Positions 8,988 to 17,505 of a stretch of DNA of 36,506 bases are shown one piece after another (within the stretch, counting starts at the first letter, position 1; each line of letters starts with the position of its first letter). Made by a program: the position numbers and the translations under genes. A model generated the notes under the pieces. That model did not search any database and was not told where the DNA came from. It worked only from the letters and a program-made list of their open reading frames with translations. The stretch is from Paenarthrobacter sp. PH39-S1 (GTDB lineage: Bacteria; Actinomycetota; Actinomycetes; Actinomycetales; Micrococcaceae), in assembly GCF_030063245.1 (NCBI RefSeq), contig NZ_JASISR010000036.1, forward strand, positions 1 through 36,506. Direction: 5' to 3'.

Positions 8988-9902
8988 GTGAATGAATTAG
9001 ATCAGTCCTTGTTGCGTCAGTTGCAGAAGGATGGACGTGCATCGTTTAGCGATCTGGCTAAGTCTGTCGGCAGCAGTAGAGCGGCGGTTGCGGTCCGCGT
9101 CAACTACCTCATCAACTCCGGCCAGGTCAGGGTGGTCGCGGCGGTTCACCCACGCGTCCTAGGGCTGTCCGTGTTGGGGCACCTCGCGGTCAAGGTCTCC
9201 AGCGACGCCGGAGAGACTCTGCGGAGCATTGACGCGTTGGATTCCGCCGTCTACGTCTCGGAGACCACCGGTCCATACCAGATCGTCATTGAAGTCCGGA
9301 TGGCCACCATGGGCGAACTCTACGAGGTGGTTGCCAAAATCAGGTCACTGCCGGACGTCGTCGAAGTGAACGTCCTCGTGTACGAGCACATCATCCGGAG
9401 CTTGTTTCTCGGCGAGGAACCGGCTGTCGATGGATTGTCGCTGGATGGAACGGACATCGACATCATGACGATTCTGCAGCGCGACGGCCGGTCCGGATTC
9501 GCCGAAATCGCTGCTTCTGTCGGGCTGTCGATGAGTGCCTGTCGAACCCGAGTGCTGCGGCTCATCGACACTAACATCATGCGGGTTGGCGCGATCGCCA
9601 GCCGGAGCGATGGATTCGAATCGATCATTTTCGGCAGCGGCGTGACTCTTTCTGGGGATGCCAGCGAGGTGATCGAACTGCTCTCCGGCATAGATGGCGT
9701 TGAATTCGTGGCACGCACCGTTGGCCGTTACTCCTTGGTAGTAACCATAGCCGTGGACTCCCAAAGCGCCTACAACCAGATTGTGCATTCGATCAGGAAT
9801 TTGAAGTCCGTCCTGCATCTGGACAGCTGGATTCACACAAGTATCCTCCGCGAGCGCTACGAGAAATCGCTCGATCGCTTGGTATCTGACGGCCCATCCT
9901 GA
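8988..9902 (+). CDS. Tandem-duplicated Lrp/AsnC-family transcriptional regulator
   Basis: 304 residues, about twice the usual Lrp length, made of two Lrp/AsnC units. Unit 1 has LDQSLLRQLQKDGRASFSDL as its first helices and an HTH at about 4-50, followed by a RAM-like sensor (GLSVLGHLAVKV, YEVVAKIRSLPDVVEVNV). Unit 2 begins at about residue 152 with DGTDIDIMTILQRDGRSGF and repeats the HTH and sensor order. The start is GTG at 8988: an in-frame stop 15 bp upstream excludes a longer protein. The purine-rich AGGGGAGG abuts the start with almost no spacing, which is unusual. It is divergent from the ABC-catabolic operon, its probable target, with an amino acid or catabolite as ligand (inference). 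Confidence 0.9.
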   Translation: MNELDQSLLRQLQKDGRASFSDLAKSVGSSRAAVAVRVNYLINSGQVRVVAAVHPRVLGLSVLGHLAVKVSSDAGETLRSIDALDSAVYVSETTGPYQIVIEVRMATMGELYEVVAKIRSLPDVVEVNVLVYEHIIRSLFLGEEPAVDGLSLDGTDIDIMTILQRDGRSGFAEIAASVGLSMSACRTRVLRLIDTNIMRVGAIASRSDGFESIIFGSGVTLSGDASEVIELLSGIDGVEFVARTVGRYSLVVTIAVDSQSAYNQIVHSIRNLKSVLHLDSWIHTSILRERYEKSLDRLVSDGPS

Positions 9903-9924
9903 AAGTGCGTCCAAAGGGCGTGGC

Positions 9925-11142
9925 TCAGCCCGGCAATGCCGCTACCGCAGCACCGAGCCGGCGGACACCCTCCACGAGCGCTTCCTCCGTTTCGAAGGAG
10001 AAGGCCACTCGCAGCTGGTTGGCACCGGCCGGTTCGGCAAAGAAGGCGCTGCCGGGGACGAAGACCACTCCGCCGTCGATGGCCGGCTGCAGCAGCGCGT
10101 CCACCGACCGCCCGGCAGGCAGGGTGATCCAGGTGAAGAACCCGCCCGTTGGCCTGGTCCAGGTTGTCCCTTCCGGCATATGCAGTTCCAGGGCCTCCAT
10201 CACTGCATCGCATCTGCGGGCGTAAGTGGTGCAAGCGTCGCGGACGTGGGCACGCCAATCGAACCCTGAGACGTAGCTCTCCACCAGCATCTGGCTGAGC
10301 ACCGAAGGGCAAATAGTGGTGGCTTCAGCGGCGAGTTGAAGACGTTTGCGCACCTCTGTGGGTGCGAGTACCCAGCCGATCCGCAAGCCGGGGGAGAAAA
10401 TCTTGGAAAACGATCCCAGATAGAAGACGTTGTCGGGGTCCAGAGAATGCAGGGCAGCTCGAGCGGAGCCGTCGAAGCTCAGGAGCCCGTAGGGGTTGTC
10501 CTCCACGATGGCGATTCCCTCGGTGCGACAGATGTCGACGATCTCCTGGCGACGCTCTGGGGTCAGGCTAATGCCGGAGGGATTGTTGAAATTCGGGATG
10601 GTGTAGAGAAACTTAATCGTTCTGCTTTGTGCCTTGAGCGCTCTGATCGCGTCCTGAAGCTCCGACGGGATGAGTCCCTTCTCGTCGATGGCTACCTGTA
10701 CGACGTCGGCCTGGAGACCTTCAAAGGTGCCCAACGCTCCAACATAGGTGGGGCCCTCGGCCAGGATCACGTCGTGGGGGTTGCAAAAGAGCTTAGTCAC
10801 CAGCTCCAGTGCCATCTGGGAGCCGGAGGTGATCTGCACGTTCTCCGGCAGGGCAGAAATACCTTCCAGAGCCATGATCTCGCAAATCAGTTCCTGCAAT
10901 TCCGGGGTTCCGGCCCCGGAACCGTACTGTAAGGCCTCCTCGCCGCGGTCTTTGATGATGCGCTGGGCCATGTCCGCTATCCGGTCCAACGGCAGGCCGC
11001 TGAGGTCCGGGTTGCCGCCGGCCAAGGAGATCATATTGGGTTGCATGGAAACCTCAAAGACTTCACGGACCGGCGAGGGGTGGTATCCGTCGGCCCGGTC
11101 CGCGAAGCGGGCCGTGTGCAGGGAATCGGTGGTGATGGTCAT
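9925..11142 (-). CDS. PLP-dependent class I/II aminotransferase
   Basis: 405-residue fold-type I aminotransferase, similar in layout to 2-aminoadipate/LysN-type and MocR-domain transaminases but without a DNA-binding domain. Visible features: substrate-side SLAGGNPDLSGLP near residue 40, TSGSQMALEL in the PLP phosphate region, NFNNPSGISL, Asp215 in VEDNPYG (contacts the PLP ring nitrogen), Schiff-base Lys247 in GSFSKIFSPGLRIGW, and the carboxylate-binding Arg region LRVAFSFET. The ATG at 11142 has GGAAGGA five bases upstream, so a longer in-frame start is rejected. Its 3' end is 22 bp from the convergent Lrp-type gene. It probably supplies the 2-oxoacid used by the neighbouring decarboxylase or dehydrogenase. 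Confidence 0.9.
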   Translation of the reverse strand: MTITTDSLHTARFADRADGYHPSPVREVFEVSMQPNMISLAGGNPDLSGLPLDRIADMAQRIIKDRGEEALQYGSGAGTPELQELICEIMALEGISALPENVQITSGSQMALELVTKLFCNPHDVILAEGPTYVGALGTFEGLQADVVQVAIDEKGLIPSELQDAIRALKAQSRTIKFLYTIPNFNNPSGISLTPERRQEIVDICRTEGIAIVEDNPYGLLSFDGSARAALHSLDPDNVFYLGSFSKIFSPGLRIGWVLAPTEVRKRLQLAAEATTICPSVLSQMLVESYVSGFDWRAHVRDACTTYARRCDAVMEALELHMPEGTTWTRPTGGFFTWITLPAGRSVDALLQPAIDGGVVFVPGSAFFAEPAGANQLRVAFSFETEEALVEGVRRLGAAVAALPG

Positions 11143-11228
11143 GGCGTCCTTCCAATGGTTTGAGCGGTGCAACGTTAGTTCGGGGGGGCAGGGGGTGACG
11201 GCGGCAACAGAGTGCGGTGAAGGGCCCC

Positions 11229-11906
11229 TTACCGCGTGGAAGGCAGGCTGCTTTGCCTGCGGTCCACGAAGTCGGCTACGTCAATGCCGAATTCGTGCGC
11301 GGCGAAGAGCTGCAGTGTTCGGATCATCTTTTGCGGGCTGTGGTCGTAGATGCCGTTCAGGGTCTGGATGGCCAGTCCGTCGATCACGGCCAAAAGCAGT
11401 GTGGCCAGTGCATCGGCATCGTGGAAGGGGTGGATCAGGTCTTCGGATATCGCTTCCTTCAAGGTCTGCACAAAAATGCCTCGCCATGCCAGCAGCGCGT
11501 TGGCCACATGTCGGCGGATATTTTCATCCTTGTGGGCGGCGCTGTAGACCTCCACCCAGAAGCCCCATGCCTCCTCGAAGGTGGCTTCACCCTCGACGGC
11601 GAAGGTCAGCAGATCGTGGAGCCGCTCAACGGCGTTGGTTCCTTCCGAATACAGGCCCTGCCATTCCTGAACCGACGCGTTGGTTCTGAATTCGACGGTG
11701 GCAAGCACTAGGCGTTCCCGCGTGCGGAAGTAGTGCTGGATCATGCCAATGCTGAATCCAGTGGCATCCGAGACCGCTCCAAACGAACAGCCGTCCACAC
11801 CCGCTTGGCCGATGATGCCGGCGGCGTGGGCGACGATGGCTTCTCGGCGCTCGGCAATGGCCTCTTCCGTCACGGCGTGCGTGCGTTTCCGGATATTCGT
11901 CTCCAC
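11229..11906 (-). CDS. TetR-family transcriptional regulator
   Basis: 225 residues. The N-terminal HTH spans roughly 15-60, with SFGAVSDATGFSIGMIQHYF as turn and recognition helix. The C-terminal ligand domain is BetI-like (FEEAWGFWVEVYSAAHKDE, ADALATLLLAVIDGLA). The start is taken as GTG at 11906, preceded by GAGGGG; the upstream in-frame extension is not TetR-like. It is divergent from the second ABC operon, with two perfect inverted repeats in the gap, and lies 86 bp upstream of the aminotransferase gene on the same strand, so it may control both. The ligand is unknown. Confidence 0.9.
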   Translation of the reverse strand: METNIRKRTHAVTEEAIAERREAIVAHAAGIIGQAGVDGCSFGAVSDATGFSIGMIQHYFRTRERLVLATVEFRTNASVQEWQGLYSEGTNAVERLHDLLTFAVEGEATFEEAWGFWVEVYSAAHKDENIRRHVANALLAWRGIFVQTLKEAISEDLIHPFHDADALATLLLAVIDGLAIQTLNGIYDHSPQKMIRTLQLFAAHEFGIDVADFVDRRQSSLPSTR

Positions 11907-11960
11907 AGTTCCCCTCTTCCACCGGAAATATTCGACCACCGGACATATCCGAATTACCTC

Positions 11961-12007
11961 TTGACAGTGTTGCCTGTCACACAAATAATAAGTTACACAT
12001 ATTATTT
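11961..12007. promoter_or_regulatory. Promoter with two perfect palindromes between tetR and the second ABC operon
   Basis: A TTGACA -35 box (11961-11966) is followed after 17 bp by AATAAT (11984-11989), a good vegetative promoter reading toward 12041. It is overlaid by two perfect inverted repeats: TGACAG-TGTTGC-CTGTCA (11962-11979) covering the -35 and spacer, and AAATAATA-AGTTACACA-TATTATTT (11983-12007) covering the -10 and initiation region. One or both are probable TetR-type operators. Which protein binds which repeat is not known. Confidence 0.6.
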
Positions 12008-12040
12008 ACACAAGCCCTACTTCCGTCCTCTGGAGACACG

Positions 12041-13003
12041 ATGACCAAGAGCACCATCTTCACCAAATCCTGCCTGTTGGCGGTCTCTGCACTGCTGATC
12101 GCTGCCTCTACAGGCTGTACCAACAACGAGACGCCGGCTCCAGCGGTCGATGCGTCCGGGACGTCGAAGCCGGCCCTGGGGGAGGGCGGAAACCAAGCCG
12201 CGCAAGCGGTGAAGCCCGACACAAAGGTCCAGGACCTAATGCCAGCCGACGTGAAGAGCAAGGGCAGTATGCAGCTGGTGACGGACCCGACCTACGCCCC
12301 GATCGACTTCACCGACAACACCGGCAAGATCATCGGCCTGGAACCGGACATGGCACTGGCAGTGGCCAACAAGATGGGTATCAAAATCGACATCACCAAG
12401 GGCGACTTTAACGGCATCCTGGCCGGGCTCCAGTCCAAGCGCTATGACGCCTCCTGGGCGGCCTTCTCCATCACTCCTGCGCGAACAGCCGTGGTGGACA
12501 TGGTCAGCTTCATGCAAGGCGGAACGTCGGTGATGGTGAAGAAGGGCAACGAGGGAAGCTACCACAATGTCCTCGACCTGTGCGGCAAGACGGTGACCGC
12601 GCAAACAGGGACAACGCAGGCCCTGAATGTCCTGCCCAATTTCGAAAAGCAGTGCACCGACGCCGGTAAGCCGGCCATCAGCCCGCTGTTGCTGCCCCAG
12701 CAGGACAGCGCGAACCAGTCCATCGCCTCGAACCGTGCTCAGGCGATGCTGGCGGACAACGCCCTCACCGCCTACTACTCCCAGGTCCAGCCGGAGGCGT
12801 TCGCCCAGATCGATTCGATCCTGGTCGAGCCGTCGCTGGCCGGTGTCGCTATGGCGAAGGGCGACGGCGAGCTGGCCAAAGCGTTCCAGGCTGCGATCCA
12901 GTCCCTGATCGATGACGGCACCTACGGCAAGATCATGGCCGCATGGAATCTGACGCCGTCGGCCGTAAAAACGGCGGAGATCAATCCCACCGTGGAGGGC
13001 TAA
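12041..13003 (+). CDS. Amino-acid ABC transporter substrate-binding lipoprotein (second system)
   Basis: 320 residues, SBP family 3. The signal peptide ends in a lipobox ASTGC at about residues 22-26, followed by a low-complexity linker rich in Pro, Ala and Thr. Ligand-domain patterns are TDPTYAPIDFTDNTGKIIGL, EPDMALAVANKMGIKI and FNGILAGLQSKRYDASW. The ATG start has TGGAG upstream. It starts a four-gene plus-strand operon (binding protein, permease, ATPase, M20 hydrolase) under the palindrome-containing promoter. Both binding proteins in the window are of the same class but clearly different in sequence, so they probably take different ligands. Confidence 0.92.
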   Translation: MTKSTIFTKSCLLAVSALLIAASTGCTNNETPAPAVDASGTSKPALGEGGNQAAQAVKPDTKVQDLMPADVKSKGSMQLVTDPTYAPIDFTDNTGKIIGLEPDMALAVANKMGIKIDITKGDFNGILAGLQSKRYDASWAAFSITPARTAVVDMVSFMQGGTSVMVKKGNEGSYHNVLDLCGKTVTAQTGTTQALNVLPNFEKQCTDAGKPAISPLLLPQQDSANQSIASNRAQAMLADNALTAYYSQVQPEAFAQIDSILVEPSLAGVAMAKGDGELAKAFQAAIQSLIDDGTYGKIMAAWNLTPSAVKTAEINPTVEG

Positions 13004-13906
13004 ATGAGCGACCGCGGATTGCTCAGCCAACCGGACATCGGCCACGACTATCTGGCGCTGACCACCAAACCGGTGCTTCGCCGCCGTCGGCCCGGCCAGG
13101 TCATCGCCGTCGTCGTCGTGCTGTTTGCCATCGTCTACGGCGTGTGGACACTGATAACCAACCCGGGATTCGGCTGGGTCACGGTGGGAAAGTACTTCCT
13201 GGACACCCGGATCCTCGGCGGTCTGCTGATCACGCTGGAACTGACCGTTATCGCCATGGCCATAGGCTTCGTCGTCGGACTGGTTGTAGCGGTAATGCGG
13301 ATGTCCGACAACTGGCTGCTGCGCGGAGTCTCCGGGGCTTACATATGGTTCTTCCGCGGAACGCCGCTCCTGGTCCAGCTGCTGTTTTGGGGCTTTTCCG
13401 CCGTCCTGTTCCCGAAAATTGGACTGGGCATCCCCTGGGGACCCACCTTCGTTGAGTGGAACACCAACGACGTTATTTCGCTGTTCGGTGCCGCAATCCT
13501 GGGCCTTGGTCTGAATGAGGGCGCCTACATGGCCGAGATTGTGCGGGCCGGGCTGCTCAGCGTCCCGGCGGGCCAGTCGGAGGCCTCACGTTCCATGGGC
13601 TTCAGCCAGTTGCATACCCTGCGTTTCGTCGTCATTCCGCAGGCCATGAAAGTGATCATCCCCCCGGTGGGCAACGAGGTCATTTCCATGCTGAAAACCA
13701 CCTCGCTGGTCATTGTGATAGGGGTCGGGGATCTGCTGTACAACACGCAGCAGATCTACGCGCAGAACCTGCAACAAATCCCCCTGTTGATCGTCGCCAG
13801 CATCTGGTACATCCTGCTGACCTCCATCCTGACCCTGGCGCAGACCCGCCTGGAAAAGAAGTACTCCAAGGGCAACGCCCTCCTGCTTGGAAAGGCCCAG
13901 CGCTGA
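13004..13906 (+). CDS. Amino-acid ABC transporter permease (second system)
   Basis: 300 residues, His/Glu/Gln/Arg/opine 3-TM permease family, longer than usual because of an N-terminal extension with an additional hydrophobic segment ([19 protein letters not shown]). The core has [37 protein letters not shown], the loop [20 protein letters not shown] and [16 protein letters not shown]. Its ATG directly follows the TAA of the binding-protein gene (TAAATG), and GGAGGG inside that gene serves as RBS. Its own stop shares one base with the next start, so binding protein, permease and ATPase are translationally linked. Confidence 0.93.
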   Translation: MSDRGLLSQPDIGHDYLALTTKPVLRRRRPGQVIAVVVVLFAIVYGVWTLITNPGFGWVTVGKYFLDTRILGGLLITLELTVIAMAIGFVVGLVVAVMRMSDNWLLRGVSGAYIWFFRGTPLLVQLLFWGFSAVLFPKIGLGIPWGPTFVEWNTNDVISLFGAAILGLGLNEGAYMAEIVRAGLLSVPAGQSEASRSMGFSQLHTLRFVVIPQAMKVIIPPVGNEVISMLKTTSLVIVIGVGDLLYNTQQIYAQNLQQIPLLIVASIWYILLTSILTLAQTRLEKKYSKGNALLLGKAQR

Positions 13907-14664
13907 TGTCGGATGTAAAATTCTTCAACGTGCACAAGAACTTCGGGCACGTCGAGGTCCTCAAGGGAATCAACCTAACCGTGGCGAAGCAACAGGTGGT
14001 CTGCCTGATCGGACCCTCCGGGTCGGGGAAGTCAACCCTGCTGCGCTGCGTGAACCATCTGGAGATGACCACCTCGGGTGCCATCACGATCGGCGGCCGA
14101 ATGATCGGCTACGACGTCCGCGGCGACCAACTCCAGGAGGCATCCCAGCCGGAGATCAACAAACGCCGATCCAAGATCGGCATGGTCTTCCAGTCCTTCA
14201 ATCTCTTCGGACACATGACGGCAAAGGAAAACGTCATGTTCGGCCCCATCAAGCTGCTGAAAATGTCCAAAAAGGACGCCGAAGCCCACGCCAGGGAGCT
14301 GCTGCGCAAAGTCGGCCTCGCAGACAAAATGGACAACTACCCCTCCCAGCTCTCCGGCGGCCAGCAACAGCGCGTGGCAATCGCCCGGGCCCTGTCCATG
14401 AAACCTGAAGTCATGCTCTTTGACGAGCCCACGTCGGCACTGGACCCCGAACTCGTCGGAGAAGTCCTCGACGTGATGAAACAACTGGCCCGGGACGGGA
14501 TGACAATGATTGTCGTCACCCACGAGATGGGATTTGCCCGCGAAGTGGGCGACGTCGTCGTGTTCATGGATAACGGCGTTATCGTGGAGCAGGGCGACCC
14601 GCAGGACGTCCTGACGAACCCCCAGCATGAGCGGACGAAGTCGTTCCTCGCCAAGGTGATCTGA
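13906..14664 (+). CDS. Amino-acid ABC transporter ATP-binding subunit (second system)
   Basis: 252-residue ABC ATPase of the polar amino-acid class. Walker [11 protein letters not shown]-loop [18 protein letters not shown], signature LSGGQQQR, Walker [11 protein letters not shown] and VTHEMGFA are all intact. An insertion between Walker A and the Q-loop ([20 protein letters not shown]) is common in actinobacterial members. The start overlaps the permease stop by one base (TGATG). It powers import with the upstream permease and binding protein. Confidence 0.94.
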   Translation: MSDVKFFNVHKNFGHVEVLKGINLTVAKQQVVCLIGPSGSGKSTLLRCVNHLEMTTSGAITIGGRMIGYDVRGDQLQEASQPEINKRRSKIGMVFQSFNLFGHMTAKENVMFGPIKLLKMSKKDAEAHARELLRKVGLADKMDNYPSQLSGGQQQRVAIARALSMKPEVMLFDEPTSALDPELVGEVLDVMKQLARDGMTMIVVTHEMGFAREVGDVVVFMDNGVIVEQGDPQDVLTNPQHERTKSFLAKVI

Positions 14665-14696
14665 CAAAACGACAATTAACCGAAAGGCCGGCCACA

Positions 14697-15875
14697 GTGA
14701 CCAGCGGAACAGCCGAGAACCTCAAGAACGACGCCGAATCCACCCTGCAGGAGAACCTTCCTGGCGTCCTCGCCTTCAGCCACCTGCTCCACCAACACCC
14801 CGAACTTGGGTTTGGGGAACACCAGGCTGTCCGGTGGCTGGCCGAGGAACTGACGAAGGTACCGGGGACTCGGGTCGAGGTCGGGCTGGGACAGCTTCCC
14901 ACCGCCCTTAAGGCGGAGGTCGGAACCGGTGATCTGGTGCTGACCATTTGCGCCGAATACGACGCCCTGCCCGGGATCGGGCATGCCTGCGGCCACAACA
15001 TCATCGCGGCGGCAGCCCTGGGTGCCTTTACTGCACTGGCACCCATGGCCGACCGGCTGGACGTCACGCTCCGGCTGCTCGGCACGCCGGCGGAAGAAAC
15101 CGGTGGGGGCAAAGTCCTCATGCTGGAGCAGGGTGACTTCGACGGAACTCACGCGGCCATGATGGTCCATCCCGGCGACGTGGACGAAGTTGAGATGCTG
15201 CCCTACGCCTGCGCCGGCTACAGGGTCACCTTCCACGGCCGCAGTGCCCACGCCTCCGCTCACCCCTGGGACGGCATTAACGCACTGGACGCAATAACCG
15301 TCGCGCTGACCGCGATTGGCCTGGCGCGCCAGCAACTGGAACCGGGACAGCAGATCCACGGCTTCGTTGACAGCGCCGGAACCGCGCCCAACGTCATCCC
15401 GGAACTGGCAACAGGGCAATGGATGGTGCGCGCGCACGACGTCGAATCCCTGGCCCGGGCCACCACCGTCCTCAACCGTTGTCTAGAGGCCGGCGCGCTC
15501 GCCGCCGGCGCCCGGCTTGAGGTCGTCCAGGACGGCCCCGCCTACGCCGAATTCCGCACCGATACAGCGATAGCGGAGCTCTTCGGAAGCAACAGCGCTG
15601 CCCTCGGCCGCCACATGAACCCGGCCAGCCGCCGCGGCGGATCCACCGACATGGCCAATGTCTCCCATCACTTCCCCACCATCCATCCCATGATCAGCCT
15701 CGGTGACGGATGCCCTCCCATCCACAACCAGGCCTTCGCCGAAGCAGCCGCCGCACCGGCCGGCGACAAAGCGATCCGGGACGGAGCCCTAGCCATGGCC
15801 TGGACCTGCATCGACCTTGCCGCCCGGCCCGAATCCCGCACCCGGTTGCTGGATCAGGCGGCCGCCAAGAGTTAG
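14697..15875 (+). CDS. M20-family amidohydrolase (hippurate / N-acyl-amino-acid hydrolase type)
   Basis: 392 residues, the normal length for M20D amidohydrolases that release acyl groups from N-acyl amino acids or cleave dipeptide-like amides in the cytoplasm. Metal and catalytic residues are canonical: AEYDALPG (Asp89), HACGHN (Cys-Gly-His 98-100), GTPAEE (Glu133-Glu134) and MMVHP (His158). The dimerisation lid follows with FHGRSAHASAHPWDGINALD. The GTG start has GAAAGG upstream and lies 32 bp after the ATPase gene, so it belongs to the second ABC operon. The imported ligand is therefore probably an amide conjugate that this enzyme splits (inference). Unlike the 544-residue M20 protein at 225-1859, its metal site is complete. 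Confidence 0.92.
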   Translation: MTSGTAENLKNDAESTLQENLPGVLAFSHLLHQHPELGFGEHQAVRWLAEELTKVPGTRVEVGLGQLPTALKAEVGTGDLVLTICAEYDALPGIGHACGHNIIAAAALGAFTALAPMADRLDVTLRLLGTPAEETGGGKVLMLEQGDFDGTHAAMMVHPGDVDEVEMLPYACAGYRVTFHGRSAHASAHPWDGINALDAITVALTAIGLARQQLEPGQQIHGFVDSAGTAPNVIPELATGQWMVRAHDVESLARATTVLNRCLEAGALAAGARLEVVQDGPAYAEFRTDTAIAELFGSNSAALGRHMNPASRRGGSTDMANVSHHFPTIHPMISLGDGCPPIHNQAFAEAAAAPAGDKAIRDGALAMAWTCIDLAARPESRTRLLDQAAAKS

Positions 15876-15957
15876 ACCGGCCATCTGTCGTTGCTTTCGG
15901 AAAACTGGCCCCATAATACCGTTACCGTTTGAATTTTGCCCCCGGGTTGAATTGTGG

Positions 15958-16082
15958 ATGATCATCATGGAAGATTGGGCCGAGATACGCTGGCTGCACC
16001 GTAGCGAGCATCTGGGGATCAAGACCATTGCGCGCCGGCTGGGACCGGCCAGGAACACCGTCAGGCGCGAAGCCAGATCCTC
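15958..16082 (+). pseudogene. IS21-family IstA transposase, N-terminal fragment
   Basis: About 40 codons starting near 15958-15967 give MEDWAEIRWLHRSEHLGIKT followed by IARRLGPARNTVRRE. This is the N-terminal HTH of IS21-type IstA transposases. Homology stops after NTVRRE and the sequence runs, in another frame, into an unrelated protein. No IstA catalytic domain and no istB are present, so this is a short dead remnant. The 82 bp before it (15876-15957) hold no gene and may include an IS21 end. Confidence 0.7.
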
Positions 16083-17270
16083 GGACAGCAGGCCGCCTAC
16101 CGGTGGGTGAACAACAACGGCCCAATGGACTTGGTGCGCGACGGCATGGCGATCCAACAGAAGTTCTATGCGGCCGAGGGCCGGTTTGGCCTCGCCGCAA
16201 TCGCGGAGCATCTTCGGCGATACCCTGATTTCGTCAAGAACGGTGGGCGCTACCAGATCCCCGGTGACCATTTCGAGGTCATCCAGAAGCTGCACGCCAT
16301 GTCGCCCGAAGAGGCGGGCAAGTTCCTGACGCGGAGCGGCGATGGCCCATCGCACACGGACTGGAAGTCCGTCAGGGCTTTCTTCGATGAAGGCTCGGTG
16401 GGCATCGAATCGATCGAGGCCTCGCACCTCAAGTACCACGAGGTGCAGCGCGACGCATACGCAGCGACGCTCGTGGGTGAGAACAACTCGCTCCGCTCGA
16501 CCGATCAGTCGCGACGAAACGACGCCTACTAGGCGAGCCAGCCGACGCTGAGGGAAGGCACCAAGGCCACAATCGTCGCTGCCGCCGTCGAGGGCGGGAC
16601 GTCGTTCGTCCTGACCGTGATCGCGAAGCGCCGCGCGGGCAAGAACCTCAAGGAGTTCACTGGCGGCGACTGGATCGACATCGCTGGTGATACCGGTTTC
16701 GGTGTTGTCAACGGCGGCATACGAGGCACCAGCATCTACGCGCTCACGAACTTCACCGCCACGTCCGCAGCCGTGGCCAGCTCGATCGTCACTGCCGCCT
16801 TCGGGATCGCCGAGCAGGCCAACATGCTCCGCCGCGGAGAGATCCACGAACTGGAGTTCATCGAGAACTCGGAGTTCGTCGCACTAGAGGTTGCGTGCAG
16901 CGCGCTGTCCTCGTTCGTCGGCCAGGCGCGCATCTCGATCCCGGTGCTGGGCGCCGTGATCGGCAACATGGTGGGGATGGTGATGTATCAGGCCGCCGCA
17001 GCGTCGCTTTCGAATCGAGAGGTGGCACTGATCGAGCAGTACCTCAGCGAGCAGCGTGTGATAGACGAACATCTTACTGCAGAGTACCAGGCGCTCATCG
17101 AGCAGCTGGACCAGACCATGTTTGACTATGTCGAGCTGCTCGAACGAGCTTTCTCGCCGGACGTGGAGGTCGCGCTCATAGGGTCGGTCGAACTCGCGCT
17201 TGAGGTGGGCGTCGCTTCGGATGAGATCCTGGATTCCCAGCAGAAGACGTACGCCTACTTCGTGGACTAG
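16083..17270 (+). pseudogene. Unrecognised Ala/Gly-rich hydrophobic protein, 5'-truncated and split by an amber codon
   Basis: One reading frame runs from the IS21 junction (about 16083) to 17270 and is interrupted only by TAG at 16530-16532. A GTG at 16107 could start a 141-residue first part. The second part resumes at once with ASQPTLREGTKATIV. The first half is soluble and mixed (RRYPDFVKNGGRYQIPGDHF). The second half has hydrophobic stretches around IVAAAVEGGTSFVLTVIA, TSAAVASSIVTAAFGIA and IPVLGAVIGNMVGMVMYQAA, the last with glycine-zipper spacing. It ends with an acidic helical tail. I do not recognise the family with certainty. GAG to TAG is the simplest lesion. The real N-terminus appears to have been lost at the IS21 junction. 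Confidence 0.6.
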
Positions 17271-17505
17271 GACCGCCGTGCTGATGTTTCCACGTGGTTA
17301 GTTAATTGCACTTTGTTCATGGCCACTCCTGATGCGACCGATTTGGCACCACGCTCGGCACCCGGATTCGCGCCCGTGCGGTCTTATAGTTTTGTGAGAC
17401 AGGTTGTTAGGACGACGGTGTCATACCGTCGTAGCAATAGAGGGAGTGGTTGGGCCCGCGGTGGCAGTCCAGCGTCTATGCGATAGCTGATTGGTTTTCT
17501 TGCGT

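Noticed and set aside
16530-16532. Programmed amber read-through or pyrrolysine
   Set aside because: No sign of a read-through context and no pyrrolysine genes nearby; a GAG-to-TAG mutation in a gene already cut by an IS fragment is more likely.
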